Assembly: GCF_014645535.1 (NCBI RefSeq)
Contig: NZ_BMLX01000004.1
Span: 173,912-237,911, forward strand
Length of the DNA: 64,000 bases
From: Silvimonas iriomotensis
Lineage (GTDB): Bacteria; Pseudomonadota; Gammaproteobacteria; Burkholderiales; Chitinibacteraceae
Direction of reading: 5' to 3'
The translations under genes were made by a program, and so were the position numbers. The notes below the pieces were generated by a model. That model searched no databases. It saw nothing but the letters and a program-made list of their open reading frames with translations, and was not told the DNA's origin. Of this stretch, positions 27,940-37,669 are shown piece after piece. Each line of letters begins with the position of its first letter. Position 1 is the stretch's first letter.

Positions 27940-29097
27940 TCAGCTGGCAGCTGCTGCCCTCACCGCCGGCGGCAAATCATTCCCCACAATCTCCCCAAAC
28001 GGCCCCGTCAAATTCGCCTTCGCCGGCGCACGGGTCTGCTCAGACAAAGGCAACAAGGGGAACACCAGTTCGGCAAACCGGTAAGCCTCTTCCAGGTGCG
28101 GATAGCCGCTGAAAATAAAGCTTTCGATCCCCAGATCTGCGTATTCCTTGATCCGTGCCGCCACTTCTTCCGGGCTACCGACCAGTGCAGTACCGGCGCC
28201 GCCGCGCACGAGGCCTACGCCTGCCCACAGGTTGGGCGAGACTTCCAGCTTGTCGCGGCGGCCGCCGTGCAGTGCGGCCATGCGTTGCTGGCCAACGGAA
28301 TCGAAGCGGCTGAATGCTTTTTGTGCGGCGGCAATGGTGTCGTCGGTGACGTGGCTGATCAGTTCGTCTGCGGCGGCCCAGGCGGCCTCGGCGGTTTCGC
28401 GCACGATGACGTGCAAGCGGATGCCGAACTTGACCTTGCGGCCCAGTTTTTCGGCTTTTTCGCGCACGACGGTGATTTTCTCGGCCACGGCGGCGGGTGG
28501 TTCGCCCCAGGTCAGGTAGACATCGACTTGCTCGGCGGCCAGGTCAACGGCCGCATCGGACGAGCCGCCAAAGTACAGCGGTGGGTAGGGCGTTTGCACT
28601 GGCGGGTACAGCGTTTTGGCGCCTTTGACTTTCAGGTGCTTGCCTTCAAAATCCACCGATTCGCCTTCCAGCACACCGCGCCAGATTTTCAGGAACTCGT
28701 CGGTGACTTCATAGCGCTCGTTGTGATCCAGCCAGATGCCATCGCCGGCTTGTTCGTCCGGATCGCCACCGGTGACCACGTTGATCAGCACGCGGCCGTT
28801 GGAGATTCGGTCCAGCGTGGCAGCCATGCGGGCCGAGACGGTGGGCGAGACGATGCCGGGGCGGATGGCGACGAGGTAGCGCAGGCGTTCGGTCAGCGGT
28901 GCCAGGCTGCTGGCCACTACCCAGGCGTCTTCGCAAGAACGGCCGGTCGGGATCAGTACGCCGTAGTAACCCAGTTCATCGGCGGCCTGGGCAATCTGTT
29001 TAAGGTAATGGTGGTTGACGCTGCGGGCGCCGTGGCCGGTGCCCAGATAGCGGCCGTCGCCGTGGGTGGGCAGAAACCAGAAAACGTTCAGACTCAT
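27940..29097 (-). CDS. ssuD: FMNH2-dependent alkanesulfonate monooxygenase
   Basis: It releases sulfite from alkanesulfonates using FMNH2 from SsuE. The 385-residue luciferase-like protein starts [19 protein letters not shown], with [20 protein letters not shown] and [11 protein letters not shown], all typical of SsuD. It follows the second ssuA on the same strand. The C-terminus is slightly Ala-rich. Downstream the large palindrome begins 27 bases after the stop. Confidence 0.96.
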   Translation of the reverse strand: MSLNVFWFLPTHGDGRYLGTGHGARSVNHHYLKQIAQAADELGYYGVLIPTGRSCEDAWVVASSLAPLTERLRYLVAIRPGIVSPTVSARMAATLDRISNGRVLINVVTGGDPDEQAGDGIWLDHNERYEVTDEFLKIWRGVLEGESVDFEGKHLKVKGAKTLYPPVQTPYPPLYFGGSSDAAVDLAAEQVDVYLTWGEPPAAVAEKITVVREKAEKLGRKVKFGIRLHVIVRETAEAAWAAADELISHVTDDTIAAAQKAFSRFDSVGQQRMAALHGGRRDKLEVSPNLWAGVGLVRGGAGTALVGSPEEVAARIKEYADLGIESFIFSGYPHLEEAYRFAELVFPLLPLSEQTRAPAKANLTGPFGEIVGNDLPPAVRAAAAS

Positions 29098-29129
29098 GAT
29101 GTATTCCTTGTGGGTATCCGGGGCGGGGC

Positions 29130-30062
29130 TTAGTGGCGCACCACGATGTCGGCCACGGTGACGGGGTGGGGAATCAGCCCTTCGCTGGCAAAGCGGTCGG
29201 CCAGTTTTTGTTGTTCGGCAATGGTTTTGTCGTCCAGCCAGCGCACGCGGTAATCCGGGTGGCGCGCGAGGACCTGTTCAAAGGTGGCTTGATCCAGCCC
29301 GACATAGGCCGACAACAAGCGTGCGGCGTCGGCGTTGTGCTGTTCGATGTATTCGCTGTTGCGGGTTAGCGCCTCAAACACGGTGTCGAGCAGGGCTTTG
29401 TTCTTTTGCGCAAAGTCGCGGCTGGCCAGGTAAAAGGTCTGGTTGCTGGTCAGGCCTTCACCGCTGGCCAGTACGCGCACTGCGCCGGTTTTTTCGGCGG
29501 CGGCAAAGTACGGGTCCCAGATCGCCCAGGCGTCGACCGCGCCGCGTTCAAACGCCGCGCGGGCATCGGCCGGGGCCAGATAAGCGGGCTGGATGTCATC
29601 CCATTTCAGGCCCGCTTTATCCAGCGCCCGCAAGACCAGCGCATGAGAGCTGGAACCCTTTTGCAGGGCGATGCGCCGGCCTTTGAGGTCTGCCAGTTGT
29701 TTGATGCCCGATGCCTTGAGCACAAGAATCGCCGCGGCCTGGGGCTTGGCGGGCTCGTAACCCACGTACACCAGCTTGCTGCCGCTGGCTTGCGAGAACA
29801 GCGGCGGGGTGTCGCCGGTCATGCCAAAGTCCACCGAGCCGGCGTTGAGCGCTTCAAGCAGTTGCGGGCCGGCGGGGAACTCCACCCACTTCACGGTCAG
29901 GCCCGGTTTTTGTTCCAGCACGCCACGGCTTTTGAGCACGATCAGGTTGAATGAGCTTTTCTGGTAGCCAATGCGCAACTCCTGCGCCCAGGCCGGCAAA
30001 GTGGCGACGAGGGCGAGGGTTGCAATGGCCAGCCAGCGGCCCGGTTTGGTCAGTCGCATCAT
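29130..30062 (-). CDS. ssuA: Aliphatic sulfonate-binding protein (second SsuA)
   Basis: Periplasmic binding protein of 310 residues with signal peptide (cleavage near AWA-QEL). The mature start [19 protein letters not shown] and [12 protein letters not shown] match SsuA, and the protein is clearly a paralogue of the one encoded just upstream. The ATG-ATG at 30062-30057 is likely the start; a GTG at 30071 is also possible. Having two binding proteins for one permease may widen the sulfonate range. Confidence 0.92.
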   Translation of the reverse strand: MMRLTKPGRWLAIATLALVATLPAWAQELRIGYQKSSFNLIVLKSRGVLEQKPGLTVKWVEFPAGPQLLEALNAGSVDFGMTGDTPPLFSQASGSKLVYVGYEPAKPQAAAILVLKASGIKQLADLKGRRIALQKGSSSHALVLRALDKAGLKWDDIQPAYLAPADARAAFERGAVDAWAIWDPYFAAAEKTGAVRVLASGEGLTSNQTFYLASRDFAQKNKALLDTVFEALTRNSEYIEQHNADAARLLSAYVGLDQATFEQVLARHPDYRVRWLDDKTIAEQQKLADRFASEGLIPHPVTVADIVVRH

Positions 30063-30071
30063 CGTCGGCAC

Positions 30072-31004
30072 TTACTTGATCAACGCGTCTTGTACTTTCA
30101 CGGCCACCGGGATCAAACCCAGATCGTGGAAAGTGTCAGCGATTTTCTGCTGCTGGCCTGCCACTTGCGGCGTGATTGGCTGCAGACCCATGGTGTTGCG
30201 CGGCAGCGTGGCGTTGACCACGTCCAGCGGCAGACCAATCTGTTGCGACAGTTCTTTGGCGGCCTCAGCGTTATTGGCATTGGCCCATTGATCGGTGGCT
30301 TGCAGTTCACCCAGCAGCGTTTTGGCGACGGCAGGCTGAGTGGTGATGAACTTGCGGGCGGCCAGGATGAACTGATAGTTGTTCACCAGACCCTTGCCAT
30401 CACGCAGGGTGCGTACCGGCAACTGGGCTTCGGCGGCGGCCAGGTAGGGGTCCCAGATTACCCAGGCATCGACTGCGCCTTTGGCAAAGGCGGCGCGGGC
30501 ATCGGCCGGCGGCAGGTACACGGTCTGGATATCCGACGGCTTGAGGCCAGCCTCTTCCAGCGCGCGCACCAACAGGTAATGTACGTTGGAGCCCTTGTTC
30601 AGCGCCACTTTCTTGCCCTTCAGGTCTTTCACCGATTTGATCGGTGAATCCTTGGCCACAAGGATGGCTTCAGCCGACGGGGCCGGCGGTTCAAATGCCA
30701 CGTACACCAGTTGCGCGCCGGCAGCCTGGGCAAACACCGGCGGGGCCTCGCCCGTCAGGCCGAAATCCACCGCGCCGACGTTCAGCGCTTCAAGCAGTTG
30801 CGGGCCGCCGGGGAACTCGGTCCAGGTTACTTTCCAGCCCTGGCTTTCCAGTTTTTTCTCCAGCGTGCCGCGCGCTTTCAAGAGCGTGAAGACGCCGTAT
30901 TTCTGATAGCCAATGCGCAAGGTCTGGTCGGCGGCTTGTGCCGGGGTGGTCAGCGCCAGGCCCAGTACCAGCGGGGCGAGGGCGGCAAAAAGTTTGCGTA
31001 GCAT
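30072..31004 (-). CDS. ssuA: Aliphatic sulfonate-binding protein (first SsuA)
   Basis: A 310-residue periplasmic binding protein. Signal peptide MLRKLFAALAPLVLGLALTT ends at AQA. Mature sequence has [38 protein letters not shown] and KKVALNKGSNVHYL. ATG 31004 has GGAG seven bases upstream; the frame to 31049 has none. It lies between ssuE and the second ssuA with short gaps. Confidence 0.94.
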   Translation of the reverse strand: MLRKLFAALAPLVLGLALTTPAQAADQTLRIGYQKYGVFTLLKARGTLEKKLESQGWKVTWTEFPGGPQLLEALNVGAVDFGLTGEAPPVFAQAAGAQLVYVAFEPPAPSAEAILVAKDSPIKSVKDLKGKKVALNKGSNVHYLLVRALEEAGLKPSDIQTVYLPPADARAAFAKGAVDAWVIWDPYLAAAEAQLPVRTLRDGKGLVNNYQFILAARKFITTQPAVAKTLLGELQATDQWANANNAEAAKELSQQIGLPLDVVNATLPRNTMGLQPITPQVAGQQQKIADTFHDLGLIPVAVKVQDALIK

Positions 31005-31049
31005 GGATGTCTCCGGAGCGGTCAATGTATTGGTTTTGGTCTGGATCAA

Positions 31050-31643
31050 TTACAGGCTGACTTTGCCCAGGCGCAGTTGCGCGTGCAGGGTGTCAGGGTC
31101 GAGCTGGACATGGCCGGGGTTGGGCAAGTGGGCAATGAAGCGGGCCAGTGCCACATGCAGGCGATCGTCGATCTCGGGCGAGAGCTGCAGGATGTCGCCC
31201 TCCCAGGTCAGCTCTTTGTCGGTGGCATAGATGCCGCCCAGCACGTGGCGGGCCTTGAGTGCGGTCAGCACCGGCTGCAGGGCGTAATCCACCGCCAGCA
31301 TGTGCGCCGGGCTGCCGCCGGTGGCCAGCGGCAAGACCACGTGATGCGCCAGCGCACGCTCTGGGAGCACATCAAGCACGACTTTGAGCGCACCGCTGTA
31401 CGCTGCCTTGTAGACCGGGGTACTCACCAGCACGCCATCAGCGCTGGAAATGGCGTCTTGCAGACGGGCAATGGCGGGGTGATCAAACTGCGCGTAGAGC
31501 AGCGCATCCGCCGGGAAATCAGCCAGCGAAAAAGACTGGATGGTGATGCCTTGCTGCACCAGCACCTGCGCGGCGCGGTTCAACAGCCCCTGAGAGCGGG
31601 AACGCGCACTGGGACTACCGGAAAGAGTCACGACCACGGGCAT
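31050..31643 (-). CDS. ssuE: NAD(P)H-dependent FMN reductase
   Basis: It supplies FMNH2 to SsuD. The 197-residue flavodoxin-like product has TLSGSPSARSRSQGLL (phosphate loop) and DGVLVSTPVYKAAYSGALK. AAGGA lies six bases before the ATG. It is the first gene of the ssu run, so the promoter should be in the A/T-rich 31644-31800 stretch. Confidence 0.93.
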   Translation of the reverse strand: MPVVVTLSGSPSARSRSQGLLNRAAQVLVQQGITIQSFSLADFPADALLYAQFDHPAIARLQDAISSADGVLVSTPVYKAAYSGALKVVLDVLPERALAHHVVLPLATGGSPAHMLAVDYALQPVLTALKARHVLGGIYATDKELTWEGDILQLSPEIDDRLHVALARFIAHLPNPGHVQLDPDTLHAQLRLGKVSL

Positions 31644-31742
31644 TTAAATTCCTTTTCGAGCTATCAGGTTGGTTTGATGTGTCGATTCGGGAATTTAAAG
31701 CGCTATCCTTATTTCTACAAAGACTTTCGGATGTTCTTTTTA

Positions 31743-31762
31743 TTCTATATTGAGATATAGAA
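31743..31762. promoter_or_regulatory. Palindrome upstream of ssuE
   Basis: TTCTATAT-TGAG-ATATAGAA: perfect eight-base arms in an A/T-rich stretch 100 bases upstream of ssuE. Position and base composition suggest a regulator site (CysB/Cbl-like control is typical for ssu genes), but the assignment is inference. Confidence 0.45.
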
Positions 31763-31822
31763 GAATGTGGTTATAAGGAAATCGCATCAAGCGGTGATAG
31801 GGCGATACGCGAATGCAGACAT

Positions 31823-31862
31823 AAAAAAACCGGCCGCTGCGCCATGGCAGCTGGCCGGTTGT
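31823..31862 (-). terminator. Terminator after the CLC-F gene
   Basis: AACCGGCC... / ...GGCCGGTT stem with an inner AGCTGC/GCAGC pairing, followed on the minus strand by a run of T. Confidence 0.8.
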
Positions 31863-31880
31863 ATCCGGTACGCAGGGTGG

Positions 31881-33161
31881 TCAGTCTTTAGGATCGGCAT
31901 CCGGCGCTGGCAAAGTGTGCCGGTGCCGCCACTTGCCATCGCCCTGGCGTTGGGCTTTGTAAATACCGGTGTTGCCAGAGAACAACCAGCTCATGACACA
32001 CGCCGCTGCCGCGTATACGCCGATCTCGCCGCCGAACAGTTCGACTGCCATCACCGCAGAGGCAATCGGCGTATTGGCCGCACCGGCAAATACCGCCACC
32101 AGCCCGAGCGCGGCGAACAGGCCAATCGGCATGTGCATGAGCGGGGCCAGCACGTTGCCCAGCGTGGCACCGACAAAGAACAGCGGTGTGACTTCGCCGC
32201 CCTTGAAGCCACTGGCCAGCGACCAGACGGTGGCGGCGCCTTTGGCCAGAAAATCCCACGGCAGGATCGGGTGCTGGAAGGATTCAACAATCACCGGTAC
32301 GCCCAGACCCAGATAGCGGTCGGCGTGGGTGGCCCACATGACCAGCGCGAACGTGGCGCCGCCGGCCAGGGCGCGCATGGGCGAGTAGGGGAAAACGTGT
32401 TTCAGTGCTGCAGTCAGCGCATGCGTGCTGCGCGCAAAGGCCATGCCTGCCAGGCCAAACAGCGCCCCGGCAATCAAGGTGGCAGTCAGTGTCCACACCG
32501 ACAGCGCCGGGATGACGCCCGCGACGTAATGGGTATGGTGCGCGCCCCACAACAGGCACACCTGGTCGGCGGCAACGGCGGCAATCAGGCAGGGGAACAA
32601 GGCTTCATAGCGCAAGCGGCCGATGGCTAGTACTTCCAGCCCGAACAGTGCGCCGGCCAGCGGCACGCCAAAAATAGAGGCAAAACCCGCCGACAAGCCA
32701 CTCATCAACAAGATGCGGCGGTTTTCCTGGGTGAGCCTGAACACGCGGGTGAGCTGGTCGGCCAGTGCGCCGCCCATTTGCACCGCCGTGCCTTCACGCC
32801 CTACTGATGCGCCAAACAAGTGAGAGACCAGCGTGCCGCCCAGCACAAAGGGCGCCATGCGCAGCGGAATCATCTTCTTTGGGTCGTGGATCTCGTCGAT
32901 CAGCAGGTTATTGCCCGCTTCCACGCTGGTGCCGTACTTCAGGTAAATCCAGGCCACCGCAAAACCGGCGAGGGGCAACAAAGCCAGCAACCAGGGGTGG
33001 GCCAGGCGGGTGTTGGTGCATTGATCCAGTGCCCACAAAAAGAAGGCAGAGGCGCTGCCACTGAGTGCGCCAACCACGATGGCCAGCACAATCCAGCTGG
33101 CGCAATAAAACAGCAAGCCGCGCAGCTCAAGGGCAAAGTGTTTGAAAAGATGGGGTTTCAT
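31881..33161 (-). CDS. CLC-type fluoride transporter (CLC-F clade)
   Basis: A 426-residue CLC membrane protein. Family motifs are modified in the way seen in the fluoride clade: GNNLLIDEI where chloride CLCs have GSGIPE, GREGTAVQMG, and GFKGGEVTPLFFVGATLG. At least ten hydrophobic helices are visible. The fluoride riboswitch immediately upstream supports F- export as the job. ATG 33161 (MKPHLF) has GGA eight bases upstream and is preferred; ATG 33179 has no site. Symbol withheld, as naming varies (eriC-F, clcF). Confidence 0.88.
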   Translation of the reverse strand: MKPHLFKHFALELRGLLFYCASWIVLAIVVGALSGSASAFFLWALDQCTNTRLAHPWLLALLPLAGFAVAWIYLKYGTSVEAGNNLLIDEIHDPKKMIPLRMAPFVLGGTLVSHLFGASVGREGTAVQMGGALADQLTRVFRLTQENRRILLMSGLSAGFASIFGVPLAGALFGLEVLAIGRLRYEALFPCLIAAVAADQVCLLWGAHHTHYVAGVIPALSVWTLTATLIAGALFGLAGMAFARSTHALTAALKHVFPYSPMRALAGGATFALVMWATHADRYLGLGVPVIVESFQHPILPWDFLAKGAATVWSLASGFKGGEVTPLFFVGATLGNVLAPLMHMPIGLFAALGLVAVFAGAANTPIASAVMAVELFGGEIGVYAAAACVMSWLFSGNTGIYKAQRQGDGKWRHRHTLPAPDADPKD

Positions 33162-33239
33162 CTGGGAATCCGGACTCATATTGTTCTAGCTATGTCCCGG
33201 ATGGATAGGCGTGCCTGTCTTGGTCCTCCCGGGACTCCA

Positions 33240-33300
33240 ACAGGCATCATCAGCCCCGCAGCGACGGCCGGGCGGTTCAGGGAGGCATGCCATCTCCCGT
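33240..33300 (-). promoter_or_regulatory. Fluoride riboswitch (crcB motif)
   Basis: On the minus strand: GGGAGATGGCATGCCTCCC, then TGAACCGCC, a GC-rich arm, and CTGATGATGCCTG. These are the conserved blocks of the crcB-motif aptamer in order. A GTCCCGG / CCGGGAC hairpin at about 33193-33235 lies between it and the start codon as the likely expression platform. Confidence 0.93.
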
Positions 33301-33307
33301 GGGGGCC

Positions 33308-33337
33308 AGTATAACGAGCACACCGTCATTTCTTCAA
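33308..33337 (-). promoter_or_regulatory. Promoter of the fluoride transporter
   Basis: TTGAAG (-35, 33332-33337), 18-base spacer and TATACT (-10, 33308-33313) on the minus strand. Transcription would start about 33301, exactly where the riboswitch begins. The -35 box overlaps the last codons of the lysR gene. Confidence 0.75.
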
Positions 33338-34254
33338 CGCCCGGCCTGGTTTTCCTGCGCCGGATACAACGCGCTGGCCATCTGCCGGACCAATTGCCAC
33401 ACCACCTGCGCAGCGGGCGAGAGCGAGCGGTTGCGCCGTCTGGCCAGCATGATCTGGCGCGTGACTTGCGGCACCAGCGGCCGCACAGCCAGGCCGGAAT
33501 CCGCCGGCAGCGGCAGGGCCAGCCGCGGCATCACGGCAATGCCGATGCCGGTTTGCAGCATATGAAACACCGTGGTCGGGTGGCCCAGTTCCTGCACCAC
33601 TTCGCAGGTCACGTCTTGCCGCGCCAGTGCCTGATCGATCAGCGGGCGGCTACCCGAGGCGTAATCCAGCAGCACCAGCTTTTGCCGTTCCAGGTCTTGC
33701 CAGTGCACGCTGGTGCGGGCCGCCAGCGGGTGGTTCTGCGGCAGGATCAGGCAGAACGGGTCTTCCATGATGGATTCGGTATGCAATTCATCGACCTGCT
33801 GCGGTTCGACAATCACGCCAAAATCCACGTCGCCATTGAGCACGCTGATGATGTTGGCCCGTTGCACCTGGTCGTGCAGCACCAGCGAAATTTGCGGATA
33901 ACGCTGCAGTGACTCGGCCACGCAGGCCGGCATCAGGTTGGCAGAAATCGTCGGGCTGCTGGCCACGCGCACGCGGCCACGGCGTTGTTCACCGACATTG
34001 CGGGCCGCTTGCAACGTGGTTTCCAGCTCGTCGAGCAGCCGGCCCACTTCACCCACAAGGCTGGCCCCTTCTGCGGTGAGCTGGACTTCCCGCGTGGTGC
34101 GATCGAGCAAACGGATGCCGATCTCGCTTTCCAGCTCGCGGATGCAGCGGCTGACCGCGGGTTGGGTCAGGCCGATCACATCGCCCGCCCGGCTGAAATT
34201 GCGGTGTTCCGCGACGGCCAGAAAAACGCGCAACTGGCGCAAAGAAACATTCAT
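33334..34254 (-). CDS. LysR family transcriptional regulator
   Basis: A 306-residue LTTR: N-terminal HTH (LRQLRVFLAVAEHRNFSRAG through LTQPAVSRCIRELES, about 5-45) and a C-terminal ligand-binding domain. It is divergent from the YfeH-like transporter gene with a 110-base shared intergenic region, which suggests that it controls that gene. Its inducer is unknown. Confidence 0.92.
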   Translation of the reverse strand: MNVSLRQLRVFLAVAEHRNFSRAGDVIGLTQPAVSRCIRELESEIGIRLLDRTTREVQLTAEGASLVGEVGRLLDELETTLQAARNVGEQRRGRVRVASSPTISANLMPACVAESLQRYPQISLVLHDQVQRANIISVLNGDVDFGVIVEPQQVDELHTESIMEDPFCLILPQNHPLAARTSVHWQDLERQKLVLLDYASGSRPLIDQALARQDVTCEVVQELGHPTTVFHMLQTGIGIAVMPRLALPLPADSGLAVRPLVPQVTRQIMLARRRNRSLSPAAQVVWQLVRQMASALYPAQENQAGR

Positions 34255-34363
34255 ACGTTCAAATCATGAATTGATCAGATAAATGAATTTGTAGTGTAAC
34301 GGTCTTTTTGATTCAATGGCTTCACGATGTCTGATGACTAATGCATAACCTCTGGACCGCATC

Positions 34364-35380
34364 ATGAAACGCCCGCGCTTTTTGCCCGACAACTTCACCC
34401 TGGCGCTGATCGCCACCGTGACCCTGGCCAGCTTTTTGCCGGTGCAGGGACACACGGCCGTGGTATTTGGCTGGGTCACCAATTTTGCGATCGGGCTGTT
34501 GTTCTTTTTGCACGGCGCCAAACTCTCGCGAGAGGCCGTGATTGCCGGGGCCACGCATTGGCGTTTGCATGCCGTGGTCATGCTCTCGACCTTTGTCATG
34601 TTCCCGCTCATTGGCGTGGCGCTCAAACCGCTGCTCTCGCCGCTGGTCACGCCTGATCTGTATCTGGGCATTCTGTTCTTGTGCGCGCTGCCCTCCACCG
34701 TGCAATCGTCGATTGCGTTTACCTCCATGGCGCGCGGCAACGTGCCGGCGGCCATTTGCAGCGCTTCGGCATCCAATCTGTTTGGTATTTTCCTCACGCC
34801 GGTGATTGTCGGGCTGATGATCAGCGGCACGGGCAAGGCGGGGTTTTCGTTTGATTCGGTGCTGAGCATTGTCGAGCAATTGCTGGTGCCGTTTGTGGCC
34901 GGCCAGATCGCCCGCAAGTGGATTGGCAACTGGGTGGACAAGCACAAGGCCATGCTCAAGTACGTGGATCAGGGCTCGATCTTGCTGGTGGTGTACTCCG
35001 CGTTCAGCGAGGCCGTGGTGCAAGGCCTGTGGCACAACACGCCTGTGTCTGCGCTGGCGGCGATTGTGGTGATCAATATCGCTCTCCTGGCCGTGGTGCT
35101 GTTCCTCACCACCTGGGGCAGCCGCACGCTGGGTTTCAACAAGGAAGACGAAATCACCATCGTGTTCTGCGGCTCTAAAAAGAGCCTGGCCAGCGGGGTG
35201 CCGATTGCCAATGTGCTGTTTGCCGGCCATGCGGTCGGGGCCATCGTGCTGCCGCTGATGCTGTTCCACCAGATTCAATTGATGACCTGCGCGGTGCTGG
35301 CGCAGCGCTATGCCCGGCGCAAAAGCGACCATGCCGCGCGGCCTGACGGCGCACCGGCTCCGGCACCCGCAACCAGATAA
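34364..35380 (+). CDS. Bile acid:sodium symporter family protein (YfeH-like)
   Basis: A 338-residue inner-membrane protein with about ten hydrophobic helices. Family blocks are FFLHGAKLSREAV, LCALPSTVQSSIAFTSMA (about 108-125), SNLFGIFLTPV and FCGSKKSLASGVPIANVLF. Members of this SBF-like family transport organic anions; the substrate here is unknown. The LysR gene is divergent and the pairing is common in proteobacteria. Confidence 0.9.
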   Translation: MKRPRFLPDNFTLALIATVTLASFLPVQGHTAVVFGWVTNFAIGLLFFLHGAKLSREAVIAGATHWRLHAVVMLSTFVMFPLIGVALKPLLSPLVTPDLYLGILFLCALPSTVQSSIAFTSMARGNVPAAICSASASNLFGIFLTPVIVGLMISGTGKAGFSFDSVLSIVEQLLVPFVAGQIARKWIGNWVDKHKAMLKYVDQGSILLVVYSAFSEAVVQGLWHNTPVSALAAIVVINIALLAVVLFLTTWGSRTLGFNKEDEITIVFCGSKKSLASGVPIANVLFAGHAVGAIVLPLMLFHQIQLMTCAVLAQRYARRKSDHAARPDGAPAPAPATR

Positions 35381-35386
35381 GCCGCG

Positions 35387-36532
35387 CTAGATCTCCGTCC
35401 ACTGGCCGTTGGCCTGGCTGCTGGCCAGTACGGCCGCAATAAAACGCATGCCGGCCACGCCGTCATCGACCGTCGTCAGCAACTGGCTGACTTTGGGGAC
35501 GGGCTGGCTGTTGTTCATGGCGTTGATTTGCAGCGCGGCATCCAGATACAGCTGGGCGAACGCTTCCAGATACCCTTCCGGGTGACCGGGCGGAACGCGG
35601 GTGGCATGGCGGGCTTCTTCACTCTCTACCCGGCCGCGCGTTAACTGCTGGGTTGCCCCGCCCAGCGGCGTGTACTCCAGGAAATTGGGGTTTTGCTGGT
35701 CAAACGCGATGCCGGCCCGGGTGCCGTAAATGCGCAGGCGCAGCGCGTTTTCTTCGCCCGCCGCCACCTGGCTGGCCCACAACATGCCGCGGGCGCCATT
35801 GGCGTAACGCAGCATGGCTTGTACGTGGTCATCCAGTTTGCGGCCAGCGACAAAGGTATGCGCCTCGGCACTCAGGCTGGCCGGGGTCATGCCGCTGACA
35901 TAGGCCGCCAGGTGATACGCGTGCGTGCCGATATCGCCCAGACAACCTGCCGGCCCCGCGCGCGAAGGGTCGGCCCGCCACAGCGCCTGTTTGTTGTCGG
36001 TCAGCTCCAGTGGCTCTGACAACCAGTCTTGCGCGTACTCCACCTGCACCACACGGATATCGCCCAGCGCGCCGCTGGCCACCAGTTGCCGGGCGTGGCG
36101 CACCATGGGGTAGCCGGAATACGTATGCGTGAGCGCAAACAGGCGATTTTGCTGGCGGGACAAGGTTTGCAGTGCCAGTGCTTCATCCAGCGAGACCGAC
36201 AACGGTTTGTCGCAGATCACGTGAATGCCGGCATTGAGAAACGCCGTGGCAACCGGCGCATGCAAATGATTGGGCGTGACGATGGCGACGACGTCGATCC
36301 CGTCTTCACGGGCTGCCTCGGCCGTGGCCATGTGCTGGAAATCGGTATAGCTGCGCGCCGGGTCCAGCCCCAGGCTGGTGGCGCTTTGCGTGGCGCGGTC
36401 AGGGTCGGATGAGAGCGCACCGGCCACCAGCGTATAACAGTCATCCAGCCGCGCGGCCATGCGGTGTACGGCACCGATGAACGCGCCGTTGCCGCCGCCC
36501 ACCATGCCCAGTTTCAAACGTGCTTGTGTCAT
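35387..36532 (-). CDS. Gfo/Idh/MocA family oxidoreductase
   Basis: NAD(P)-dependent sugar or cyclitol dehydrogenase, 381 residues. Rossmann loop LGMVGGGNGAFIGAVHR is at the N-terminus, and ICDKPLSVSLDEAL replaces the usual EKP motif (Asp for Glu). The C-terminal half has the alpha/beta domain with GDIGTHAYHLAAYVSG, containing the catalytic-site Asp/His. It overlaps the upstream isomerase gene by four bases. It ends the sugar operon. Confidence 0.9.
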   Translation of the reverse strand: MTQARLKLGMVGGGNGAFIGAVHRMAARLDDCYTLVAGALSSDPDRATQSATSLGLDPARSYTDFQHMATAEAAREDGIDVVAIVTPNHLHAPVATAFLNAGIHVICDKPLSVSLDEALALQTLSRQQNRLFALTHTYSGYPMVRHARQLVASGALGDIRVVQVEYAQDWLSEPLELTDNKQALWRADPSRAGPAGCLGDIGTHAYHLAAYVSGMTPASLSAEAHTFVAGRKLDDHVQAMLRYANGARGMLWASQVAAGEENALRLRIYGTRAGIAFDQQNPNFLEYTPLGGATQQLTRGRVESEEARHATRVPPGHPEGYLEAFAQLYLDAALQINAMNNSQPVPKVSQLLTTVDDGVAGMRFIAAVLASSQANGQWTEI

Positions 36533-37599
36533 GGGGTGCGTCCTTTGGCAGAGAGCCCCAGCAGGGTATCGAGTTGGGCCTGATCGACGCCGCTGCCGGC
36601 AAAGTCGTCAAAAGCGCGGTCGGCCACGCGGATGATGTGCTCGCGGATAAACGCCGCGCCTTCGCGTGCGCCCACTTCCGGGTGCTTCAGGCAGCATTCC
36701 CACTCCAGCACCGCCCAGCCGGGGAAGTCGTATTGCGCCATTTTTGAAAAGAGCGCGGTGAAGTCGATCTGCCCGTCGCCCAGTGACCGGAAACGCCCGG
36801 CGCGTTCTACCCAGCCGTTGTAACCGCCATAGACGCCCTGGCGGCCATCGGGGCGGAACTCGGCGTCTTTCACATGAAACGCCTTGATGCGCTGGTGATA
36901 GATATCCACAAACGCCAGGTAATCGAGCTGTTGCAGCACCATATGGCTGGGGTCGTACAGAATGCTGGCGCGCGGGTGCTGGCCCACGGCATCCAGAAAG
37001 CGCTCAAAGGTCACGCCGTCGTGCAGGTCTTCGCCAGGGTGCAGCTCATAGCAGACGTCCACGCCGGCATCGGCAAAGGCATCCAGAATAGGCCGCCAGC
37101 GCCGGGCGAGTTCAGCAAACGCGGTTTCCACCAGACCTGCCGGGCGCTGCGGCCACGGGTAAAAATACGGCCAGGCCAGAGCGCCAGAGAACGTCACATG
37201 CGCGTTCAGGCCCAGCCGCTGCGAGGCTTTGGCCGCCAGCTTGAGTTGTTCGATTGCCCATTCGGTACGGGCAGCCGGATGACCGCGGACGTGTGCCGCG
37301 GCAAAGCCATCAAACAAGGCGTCATAGGCCGGGTGCACGGCGACCAGCTGCCCTTGCAGATGGGTAGAAAGTTCTGAAATCCGGATGCCGTAACCGGCCA
37401 GCATGCCGATCATGTCATCGCAATAGGTCTGGCTGGTGGCGGCGGTGGCAAGGTCAATCAGGCGCGGGTCTGCCGGTACCTGAATGGCCTCGTAACCCAG
37501 GCTGGACGCCCAGTGCGCCAGGCGCGGCAAGGTATCAAACGGCGCCGCGTCGCCCATGAATTGCGCCAGAAAAATCGCCGGGCCCTTGATGGTTTTCAT
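36529..37599 (-). CDS. Sugar phosphate isomerase/epimerase (TIM barrel)
   Basis: A 356-residue xylose-isomerase-like TIM barrel. Metal-ligand candidates are Glu in CYELHPGEDLHDG, Asp/His in LYDPSHMVLQQLDY and Glu in WAVLEWECCLKHPEVG. Such proteins often act with a Gfo/Idh/MocA oxidoreductase in pathways that pass through 3-keto sugars or inositols. Here the two genes overlap, supporting a joint pathway, but the substrate is not known. Confidence 0.88.
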   Translation of the reverse strand: MKTIKGPAIFLAQFMGDAAPFDTLPRLAHWASSLGYEAIQVPADPRLIDLATAATSQTYCDDMIGMLAGYGIRISELSTHLQGQLVAVHPAYDALFDGFAAAHVRGHPAARTEWAIEQLKLAAKASQRLGLNAHVTFSGALAWPYFYPWPQRPAGLVETAFAELARRWRPILDAFADAGVDVCYELHPGEDLHDGVTFERFLDAVGQHPRASILYDPSHMVLQQLDYLAFVDIYHQRIKAFHVKDAEFRPDGRQGVYGGYNGWVERAGRFRSLGDGQIDFTALFSKMAQYDFPGWAVLEWECCLKHPEVGAREGAAFIREHIIRVADRAFDDFAGSGVDQAQLDTLLGLSAKGRTP

Positions 37600-37626
37600 G
37601 ATTGGCTGTCCTGAAAATTCAAGAAG

Positions 37627-37652
37627 GCGCGGGGCCGGCTGGCACCCCGCGC
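37627..37652 (-). terminator. Hairpin after the sugar-binding protein gene
   Basis: GCGCGGGG / CCCCGCGC, perfect eight-base stem with a ten-base loop and no T run. Within the operon it probably protects the binding-protein message or lowers expression of the two enzyme genes. Confidence 0.6.
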
Positions 37653-37669
37653 TGCCTGCATCGCCCCGC

